Part shown: positions 22,791 to 31,898 of the stretch, piece after piece | Position numbering within the stretch: the stretch's first letter is position 1 | How the letters are laid out: the number at the start of each line of letters is the position of its first letter | Origin: Taxillus chinensis | Lineage: Eukaryota > Streptophyta > Magnoliopsida > Santalales > Loranthaceae | NCBI GenBank assembly: GCA_023512835.1 | Contig: CM042084.1 | Span: 55,730,793-55,794,792 of the forward strand | Length of the DNA: 64,000 nucleotides | Direction: 5' to 3' | Notes under the pieces: generated by a model | The model's input: only the letters and a program-made list of their open reading frames with translations | The model's database searches: none | Told to the model about the DNA's origin: nothing | Translations under genes and position numbers: made by a program

Positions 22791-23959
22791 AGCGAGTACA
22801 ACATTGTGGACCAACTCAGTCGGCAGCCGGCTCGTATCTCTTTGTTGTCTTTACTCATGGATTCAACTCCGCATAGAGAAGCCCTCATGAAGGTTTTGAG
22901 CAGGGCCTACGTTCCTTCGACTATATCCTTGGAAAATCTGAATAGTCTCGTTAACAATATTGTGGTGGATAACTTCCTTAGTTCTGGCGAAGATGAGTTA
23001 CCATCAGAAGGCATTGGACACGTCAAAGCCTTACACATATATGTCAAATGCAAGGATCACATTATCTCCCGCGTGCTGATCGACAATGAGTCGCCCCTAA
23101 ACATCATGCCAACCCAAATCCTGAAGCAACTGCCAATAGACCCCTCTCATGTGCGTCCCACTAATATGGTTGTAAGAGCCTTTGACGGTGAAAAGTGGGA
23201 AGTAGTGGGTACACTAGATATCCCTTTGCAAATTGGTCCAAGTGAGTTTATGGTGGAATTCCAGGTGATGGACATCGCTCCATACTATAGTTGTTTGCTT
23301 GGAAGACCATGGATCCACTCGGCAGGAGCAGTGCCATCAACACTACATCAGAAGGTCAAGTTTGTGGTAAACGGCCAACTCATTTGTGTACACAGAGAAG
23401 CAGAGATTCTGGTTACCAAGCCCATGTCTGTTCCTTACATTGAAAGTAATGAGGACATACCAGAATGTTCTTACCGATCGTTCGAAGTGGTTAATACGGC
23501 CTATGCCCCAAACACTGGAAAGTTGCTGGATATAGGGGGCTTGTTCCCAAAGACTGCAAAGATGGTTACCACAGTCATGCTTAAGCTAGGGCATAAAGAA
23601 GGTCAAGGCCTGGGTGCACGAGCACAAGGAATCAAGGAACTTTTAGTCATACAAAGCACTAAAGAAAGGTACGGATTGGGCTACAAGCCTACCAAGGCTG
23701 ACAAATCAAGAGAAGCCGCGAGGAAAAGGGAGTCCCGCTTAGCCAGAATAGAAAAGAGGCCCCTCCAAAAGCAAAGGATGACGTTCCCACCCCTTGGGGC
23801 CATATTCCAGAGCGCCGGTTTTATCCATCAGAGGAAAGAATGCACCATAGCCATGTTACGGGCCAATCGTGGAGAGCAGGAACAGATGGGGTGGGTATGC
23901 CAAGGACCCCCAGGGCACCAGCTGAACAATTGGAGCATTGCGGACCTCCCGGCCAAGTA
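22791..23959 (+). pseudogene. Ogre protease with C-terminal G-patch-like segment
   Basis: In frame with gag, after TAG at 22788. The retropepsin core runs from about 23000 to 23400: KALHIYVKCKDHIISRVLIDNE, then VVRAFDGEKWEVVGTLDIPL and YSCLLGRPWIHSAGAVPSTL. The active-site triplet reads Asp-Asn-Glu where the family has Asp-Asn-Gly, so cleavage activity is probably lost. At about 23581-23640 is a G-patch-like motif, KLGHKEGQGLGARAQG, followed by basic residues. The stop at 23958-23960 lies inside the predicted intron, whose removal would join protease to RT. Confidence 0.87.
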
Positions 23960-24139
23960 ATGATCAAAGAAGCTTTGTTGGGGAATGTTCTATTTTATTA
24001 TGTTTTCAAAATTGCGAGCAATGGTTGTAACCCTTTCGGAATATTTATGGAATAAAACTTTTGCCAAAACGTATCTTCTTGCATTGCATGACATGTGCAT
24101 CATCATATTTGGTTAAACTAGTCAAATTTTTACTAACAG
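23957..24139 (+). other. Candidate Ogre intron between protease and reverse transcriptase
   Basis: Donor GTAATG at 23957; acceptor TTTTTACTAACAG ending at 24139, with CTAAC as a possible branch point close to the acceptor and further candidates upstream. Removing 183 bp joins the protease and RT reading frames without a shift (13 codons from 24141 to ATG at 24180), with a single TAG at 24147-24149. Splicing of an intron at this position is established for Ogre elements; these exact borders are inferred. An AATAAA (about 24051) lies within it. Confidence 0.6.
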
Positions 24140-25937
24140 GTACAATTAGGCTAAAAAGGATCTGTTAAGTAAAGAAGAAATGAGTTGCTTAAGGTTTGAC
24201 CGTAATCCAGCTTGGGAACAACCAGTATTTGGGGCGGAGGAAGCCGGCGACGAGGAAAACTTTGAGCCTCCGGAAGACATCATGCGCCTGTTGGAAAGGG
24301 AGGATCGACTCATTGTTCCTAACGAAGTTCTGATCGAGACTATCAACTTCGGTACGCCTACTGAGCGAAAAGAACTGCGACTAGGATCTCGAATCACTAA
24401 AGACGTCAAGAACCGATTAATCGACCTCTTAAGAGCCTATATTGTTGTTTTTGTGTGGTCTTACAAAGATATGCCAGGGCTGAATACCGATATAGTGCAA
24501 CACCAGCTGCCACTGAATCCAGAATGCACACCCGTACAACAAAAGTTACGGCGAATGAGACCAGCAATGATACTGAAAATCAGAGAAGAGGTGCGGAAAC
24601 AATGGGATGCTGGATTCCTTAGCATAGCTCGATACTCGGAGTGGGTCGCTAACATCATGCCCGTCCCAAAGAAAGGCGGAAAAGTCCGTATGTGCGTAGA
24701 CTACTGCGACCTCAACAAGGCTAGCCCAAAAGACAACTTTCCACTACCTCACATCGACACCTTGGTAGATAACACCGCTAAACATGCTATGTTTTCTTTC
24801 ATGGATGGCTTCTCCGGCTACAACCAAATTCGGATGGACCCCGATTACAAAGAAAGGACCACTTTCACAACTTTCTGGGGTACCTTCTGCTACAATGTCA
24901 TGCCTTTTGGACTCAAGAATGCCGGAGCAATGTATCAGAGGGCCATGTTGACACTCTTTCATGACATGATGCATAAAGAAGTAGAGGTTTACGTCGATGA
25001 TATGATCGCCAAGTCAGGAAAGGAGGAAGACCACGTGGAGGTATTGCGTAAACTATTCAACAGATTGCACAAATACCAGCCAAAGCTAAATCCATCCAAG
25101 TGTACTTTCGGAGCTACATCCGGCAAACTACTGGGATTGGTTGTCAGTCGAGATGGAATAGAAATCGACCCTGACATGGTCCACGCTATCCAAGAAATGT
25201 CCGTACCAAAGACTATCAAAGAAGTCAGAGGTTTCCTCGGGCGACTCAACTATGTTGCCCGCTTTATCTCACAGCTTACTGCAACTTGCGAACCTATCTT
25301 CAAAGTGCTTCGCAAGAATAACCCCGAGGTTTGGAATGACGAATGTCAGGAGGCTTTTGACAAAATCAAGCAATACCTTATGAATCCACCAATTTTGGCT
25401 CCTCCGACACCTAACGAACCCATGATCTTGTATTTGACAGTCCGGGATACATCCATGGGCTGTGTATTGGGGCAGCTTGATGGAGCGAAGAAAAAGGAGC
25501 AAGTCATTTATTACTTGAGCTAGAAATTTACATCGTGCGAAGAGAAGTATACTCCCTTAGAGAAAGCTTGTTGCGCCCTCGTCTGGACCACATGAAGATT
25601 AAGACAGTACACCCTCTACCATACTACATGGCTCATCTCAAGACATGACCCACTCAAATATCTGTTGGAAAAACCAGCAATGACAGGAAGGATTGCAAAA
25701 TGGCAACTGCTCTTATCCGAATATGACATCATCTATGTCCCACAGAAGTCCATCAAGGGAAGTGCCATAGCATATTACTTGGCAGATAGGGCCTTGGAGG
25801 ATTATGAGCCCATGAGCTCTGATTTTCCAAACGAATACATCAATATTGTTCAGGAGGATCGTGAACCAAGGACGTGGATCTTGTGGTTTGATGGAGCCTC
25901 AAACTTATCCGGTCATGGGATCGGGGCAGAGTATTAA
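24140..25937 (+). pseudogene. Ogre reverse transcriptase and RNase H
   Basis: Open from 24180 to 25523, then broken by TAG (25521) and TGA (about 25592). RT blocks: MPVPKKGGKVRMCVDYCDLN, FPLPHIDTLVDNT, MDGFSGYNQIRMDP, YNVMPFGLKNAGAMYQR and catalytic YVDDM (about 24990). These lead through the connection (FLGRLNYVARFIS) to the first RNase H (DTSMGCVLGQ, EEKYTPLEKACCALVW). It then runs into the start of a second RNase H (WILWFDGASNLSGHGIG). A frameshift near 25932 separates this from the next segment. RT catalytic residues remain. Confidence 0.93.
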
Positions 25938-27604
25938 TCTCCCTAACCGGTCGACATTATCCCATGGCCGCCAAGTTGGCCTTTCCTTGCACAAACAACG
26001 TAGCAGAATATGAAGCTTGTATCATGGGTCTCCAAGAAGCCTTGTTCAAAGGAATCACAAAGCTTCAAGTCTTCGGAGATTCGGCCTTGGTAATCTATCA
26101 AGTCCGTAAGGAATGGGAAACTCGGAATCCCAAACTCATTCCTTACCAAGAGATGATATGCGATATGGCTAGACTCTTTGATGAAATCTCGTTTGAGCAT
26201 GCATCACGGGAGTATAATCGGATTCCCGATGCCTTAGCTACTTTGGCAGCCCACCTTCGGTTAGATACAAGCTTAGAAATGCCTTCTTTTGATATTTGCG
26301 TACAAAAGGTGCCAATATACTGTATGATGACAAGTATGGATACTAACACAAAGTCATGGTATCATGATATCAAGCGATATCTACTCACAAGAGAGTATCT
26401 AGCAGAAGTCTCGGAATCAGAAAAAAGAAATATCAGACGAACAAGTGCTAACTACTTCTTAGATGGGCCAGTCCTTTATAAGCGCAGCTATGACATGGTG
26501 CTACTACGGTGCGTGGAGAAGGGCGAGGCAGCTCAGATCCTCAACGAAGTCCACAATGGTAACTGTGGAGCACATGTGAATGGACACGCTCTATCCCGAC
26601 AGATCATGAGGATGGGCTACTACTGGGTCACCATGGAAAGGGATAGCATCAATCATGTGCGCACATGTCTTAAATGCCAAGTTTACGGGGATCGAATCCA
26701 AGCACCTCCGTCCTACTTACACACAATGACATCTCCTTGGCCTTTCGCCATGTGGGGAATGGACGTCATTGGAGCCATTTCACCTAAGGCTTCCAACGGT
26801 CATAGATTCATCCTAGTGGCGATCGATTACTTCACCAAATGGGTGGAAGCAGCTTCCTATGCCCAAGTCACTCAATCAATGGTGGTTAGGTTTCTTCGAG
26901 GCAACATCATCTGTCGTTATGGGCTCCCTAAACAAATCATAACTAACAATGCTGTCAACCTGAACAATCGAATGATGGACAATTTATGCGAAGGATTCAA
27001 GATCCGACACCGCAATTCTACACCATATCGTCCCAAGATGAATGGAGCGGTTGAGGCGGCAAATAAAAATATCAAGAACATCATTCGAAAAATGACTGAG
27101 ACATACAGGGATTGGCATGAGAAACTTCCATATGCACTACATCCTTATCGGACTTCTATGCGAACATCAACTGGGGCAACTCCTTTCTCCCTAGTGTATG
27201 GTATAAAAGCGGTCCTACCCATTGAAGTGGAAATCCCGTCTCTCAGAGTTCTCAAGTATACTCAACTAGACGAAGCAGAATGGGTCAGAGACCGTTTTGA
27301 GCAGCTAAATCTGATCGAAGGAAAACGTCTTGCCGCAGTCGGTCGAGGCCAACGATACCAACAAAGGATGATGGCCAGCTTCAACAAAAAAGTAAAGCCC
27401 CGAACTTTCAAAGAAGGAGATTTGGTCTTGAAGAAAATACTGCCGATACAGCATGATCACAGGGGCAAATGGACTCCAAACTATGAAGGTCCATACGTTG
27501 TAAAAAGAGCATTCTCGGGAGGTGCCCTAATCCTCACCGAAATGGACGGAGTTGAGCTACGAAATCCTGTAAATAGCGATGCTGTAAAGAAGTTTTATGT
27601 TTAA
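25938..27604 (+). pseudogene. Ogre archaeal-type RNase H (rest) and integrase
   Basis: After the frameshift the frame is open for 546 codons. About 25964-26265 completes the second, archaeal-type RNase H (PCTNNVAEYEACIMGLQEAL, GDSALVIYQV, SREYNRIPDALATLA), a Tat-clade feature. The integrase follows: HHCC zinc region (HNGNCGAHVNGH ... CLKCQ), core with WGMDVIGAISP, ITNNAVNLNN and MNGAVEAANKN, and a C-terminal domain (FKEGDLVLKK, GKWTPNYEGPYVV) ending at 27604 with no chromodomain. The second catalytic Asp is replaced (TNNA where the family has TDNG), so strand transfer should be lost. Confidence 0.93.
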
Positions 27605-28878
27605 TTCCCCCACTTCTTCAAAATCTCATGTTTCAGCCCCTCACATAATTGGGCTAAATTCATCGTCACTATATGGCAATCAAGTTTGCGTGTGTCACGC
27701 CCCGGTTTTCCAACCCGAGGAGACCGGAACGTGACCCTCCCTTTACCCGGTTTTGGATAAAGGGGTAGGATACAACATACACTTCACATTTTATTTTCAG
27801 AGACCAAAATCACATAATTATTAAATTCAAACCACATGCCTTTATTATGTTTCAAACTTCATTACGAATCTCCCTCTTTGGGGTTACAAGGCCTCAACGA
27901 AATTACATAACACAAATTACATAACATAAAACAAAGCCACAAAACGGAACTCCTCCACCTAGGTGTTCCCACCTAACGCCCGTAGGTTCCTGCAAGAAAA
28001 CACACCACAGTAGGAGGGGTGAGCAACCACAGCTCAGTAGGGATCATGTCTCCCCAACCCATCCCATGCTCCTAGCATCTACATGACACGTGTACGAGTG
28101 CGGTGTCGTGATACATTCCAACAGATATAATAACAAACCACCAGCAAAATACAATCATTTCTACATTCACACAGGCTAACACTTTAACCACAAGTGATTT
28201 AACTGCCTCTTCAGGCCAATAATTCAAGTGATTTAACCGCCTCTTCAGGCCAATGATTCAAGTAATTTAACCGCCTCTTCAGGCCAATGATTTAACCGCC
28301 TCTCAGGCATAGTTTCCACAGCCTCACAGGTTAACACAAAACAGTCCCGGGCTTCCACAGCCACCGGGTGTACAAGCAAACACGCAAGCACATAAGGCCA
28401 TACAGGCATAACATCAAACACTTAATATGCTTAGTCACACGGGAATAACGTCGAACACTTAGCATGCATATATTCACAGGCTCACAAACCCAGCCACACA
28501 GATATTATTTCAAACACATAATATGCATAGCCTCACAGGCATTATTTCAAACACGTTCTGAGCATACACACAGGCATATTCACACAGGCATTTTATCGAA
28601 CACTTAACATGCACTAACCACCTAACCTCAAAAATCACACCAAAACGCCACTGAAGGCCAACATTCATATAGGAGGTCACACCTATATGAATTTACATAT
28701 AAATAATATAACAATAACAATAGAAACTCGAGAAACCCTCTACACAGGGCCTAACCCCGGAACGGACCAGGTGAGACAGAACCCCTACCTTGAAAACGTC
28801 CTCCAGCTCTTGCTTCCACGCTAGACGTTGTCTTCCCCACGCACGACGCTCCGGCAAGAAGCCAGCCTCTCCTTCCTT

Positions 28879-28924
<46 letters not shown>

Positions 28925-30558
28925 GACGGCCGAAAAGAACCCTAACCCTAGAACAAGGAGTCTCCTCATCCTTATATAGACCTCCCATTATCAAAACGAC
29001 GTAGTTTTGATTAAGTGAAACCCAGGATCAAAACGACGTAGTTTTGATTACACAAGCTACAACCTTTCCGCATCCATACACACCAAAATACTCACTATTC
29101 CAACCTGGTCCTTTGGGAAAAGATGATTAGAATAACAAAACTAAGGTAACTATGCAAAAACATGCCTGCACGCCAATTTGAACGCCAATTCCCCAATTGG
29201 CGTGCAGCTCCAAATGCACTCAAACTTCACCCCAAGCCTCCTTGCATCTTGTAGAGGCCTGAGAAGCAAAAATATGCTTGCACGTGAAATGGGTGAATTC
29301 ACGTGCAGCTCCAAATGCTCTGAAATTTCTGTGGTAGGTAGAGGACCTCATTCTAAGAAACTTTTGTTCTTGCACGCCAATTGTTTGAGGCCATCTACCC
29401 TATCAAAAGTGAGCTCCAAGATCAGCCAAAATAGCTTAAAACCGCTCGTATACGCATAGCATCTTCCTAGGGCATAAAGGTACGTTATCACTTGTCACAT
29501 GCACCTCCCAAAAGTCCCCTCTTGGGCTCATCTCTTACCTCAAACTTGTGCACCAACATCCAAGGTGTTTGTGGTTAACTTCTTACACACGGGTTACACA
29601 CGGGTCATTACAGCGTGACTAACAAGGTTCGTGGCTCAAGAGCGGACTTGGTGAAAACCTGAAAGGGCACCAAGGGTAAAACACAAAGCTCAATCAAAAG
29701 CAAAAGAAAGGCGGACTTGGTGAAAACCCGAAAGGGCGCCAAGGGTAAAATACAAAGCCAACAATAGTGCAGCGATATCAGGATCCATGATCTTCTAAGA
29801 AAACCTAAGTGGGGGACAACTCTTGAGCTCCCCAAGCAGACAATTGCAGAAAGGTCGTCACGCCACTTCAAACCAGAGACTAGGCTGTGAATCAAAGGAT
29901 TGGTCAAATCTTAAGCATACTCTGATCAACTGCACAAGACGTGTCCTTTGAAGCTATTGTCCTTGTACTACAAAAGGGAGTTTAGTTTAACTTTGTATGA
30001 TGATAAACAAGTTATTCCATATGCAATGATGCAATTGTAAGTGCAAAATGTCTTATCAAATAAATATCGTTTTGGCCTTTTAAAAGAATCATTTTAAAAT
30101 CGTTCATCCCCCGCTTGAGTTTCTTAAACTTTGCTTCGCCGTGAGGTTTGCATGAGGCGACAACAAAGCCCTGGACCTTTGCCTAAAGGAAGCGATGACT
30201 CAAGCAACTTAGCAGTTTGCTCATCAAGAGAAGAAGGGAATGCCAAGTCATCTGGCAGCGTGCTTTTCAGAAGAAGCGGCACCAAAATCTCCTTAGATTA
30301 TCTCTGCCCCGCATTTTGTGTACCTCATGCACATTCTCAAAGATTCAGACCTCTCCCCGCACCACATGCATCAATTACATTTCATGCATCAACTGCATTT
30401 CATAAATCATTCCTACATATGGCATGTTTGCTCCTGTCCAAACTGAAGGACTGTGTCACGGCATAGTGCCTCCTCCCCCAGTGAATAAGTCTTAGAGCTC
30501 AAGGAATGAGGAAGTATTCATCCCCAAACAGAGAAACCGTTCATTTCGACCCAAGCAT
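27605..30558 (+). other. Ogre 3' untranslated region (interrupted by solo LTR 27693-29612)
   Basis: 27605-27692 and 29613-30558 are Ogre 3' UTR on either side of the nested LTR. After it come two direct copies of a GCGGACTTGGTGAAAACC ... AAGGGYRCCAAGGGTAAAA segment of about 40 bp (29650-29690, 29712-29752). The rest (29760-30558) is noncoding and unremarkable until the 31-bp array. Open frames at 30131-30466 have no recognisable domain and I do not call them genes. Confidence 0.75.
27693..29612 (-). mobile_element. Solo LTR, family A chromovirus, in Ogre 3' UTR
   Basis: A 1920-bp LTR in minus orientation (TGTCACGCCCC ... GGGTCATTACA) flanked by a perfect 5-bp duplication GCGTG at 27688-27692 and 29613-29617. 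With no internal region, this is a solo LTR left by LTR-LTR recombination. It carries the paired near-palindromes (28990-29011, 29027-29048), a TATA box (complement, about 28972-28978), a CT run (28887-28921) and a three-unit 'gatttaaccgcctcttcaggcca' repeat (28190-28310). Confidence 0.95.
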
Positions 30559-31795
30559 CCAAAGCCATGCTCCCCCGCATGCCAAACAACCAAAGCCATG
30601 CTCCCCCGCATGCCAAACAATCAAAGCCATGCTCCCCCGCATGCCAAACAACCAAAGTCATGCGCCCCCGCATGCCAAACAACCAAAGCCATGCTCCCCC
30701 GCATGCCAAACAACCAAAGCCATGCTCACCCACATGCCAAAAACCAAAGCCATGCTCCCCCGCATGCCAAACAATCAAAGCCATGCTCCCCCGCATGCCA
30801 AACAACCAAAGCCACGCTCACCCGCATGTCAAAAACCAAAGCCATGCTCACCCGCATGCCAAACAATCAAAGCCATGCTCCCCTGCATGCCAAACAACCA
30901 AAGCCATGCTCACCCGCATGCCAAAAACCAAAGCCATGCTCCCCCGCATGCCAAACAATCAAAGCCATGCTCCCCCGCATGCCAAACAACCAAAGCCATG
31001 CTCACCCGCATGCCAAACAACCAAAGCCATGCTCACCCGCATGCCAAACAATCAAAGCCATGCTCCCCTGCATGCCAAACAACCAAAGCCATGCTCACCC
31101 GCATGCCAAAAACCAAAGCCATGCTCCCCCGCATGCCAAACAATCAAAGCCATGCTCCCCCGCATGCCAAACAACCAAAGCCATGCTCCCCCGCATGCCA
31201 AACAATCAAAGCCATGCTCCCCGCATGCCAAACAACCAAAGCCATGCTCACCCGCATGCCAAAAACCAAAGCCATGCTCCCCTGCATGCCAAACAATCAA
31301 AGCCATGCTCCCCCGCATGCCAAACAACCAAAGCCATGCTCACCCGCATGCCAAAAACCAAAGCCATGCTCACCCGCATGCCAAAAACCAAAGCCATGCT
31401 CACCCGCATGCCAAAAACCAAAGCCATGCTCCCCCGCATGCCAAACAATCAAAGCCATGCTCCCCCGCATGCCAAACAATCAAAGCCATGCTCCCCCGCA
31501 TGCCAAATAACCAAAGCCATGCTCACCCGCATGCCAAAAACCAAAGCCATGCTCTCCCGCATGCCAAACAATCAAAGCCATGCTCACACGCATGCCAAAT
31601 AACCAAAGCCATGCTCACCCGCATGCCAAACAACCACCCGCATGCTCACCTGCATGCCAAACAACCAAAGCCATCCTCACCCGCATGCCAAACAACCAAA
31701 GCCATGCTTACCTGCATGCCAAACAACCAAAGCCATGCTCACCCGCATGCCAAAAACCAAAGTCATGCTCACCCGCATGCCAAACCACTCCAAAA
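30559..31795 (+). repeat. 31-bp tandem array in Ogre 3' UTR (about 40 copies)
   Basis: The unit begins CCAAAGCCATGCTCCCCCGC and continues ATGCCAAACAA (31 bp), with 30-bp variants ending AAAAACC. There are about 40 uninterrupted copies. In 30900-31330 a 30+31+31 = 92-bp higher-order pattern repeats. Every unit has a CATGC...GCATG inverted repeat around a C-rich loop. Since the unit lacks stops in every plus-strand frame and 31 is not a multiple of 3, all three frames stay open for about 1 kb; that is a repeat artefact and not evidence of a protein. Confidence 0.95.
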
Positions 31796-31885
31796 CCATA
31801 GAATATCGATCCCTGAAAGGAGAATCAACTGGTCAAAATGGGTACGGTCTTATCTTTGCACATCATTCACACACAAACAATGCGC

Positions 31886-31898
31886 AAAGAGGGGCAGC
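31886..31898 (+). promoter_or_regulatory. Ogre polypurine tract
   Basis: The purine-rich AAAGAGGGGCAG-type sequence lies immediately upstream of the 3' LTR start TGTTGTACCCC at 31899. It is the expected primer site for plus-strand synthesis. Confidence 0.7.

Noticed and set aside
30559..31795. CRISPR array
   Set aside because: Spacers are not unique; it is a head-to-tail tandem repeat in a plant retrotransposon.
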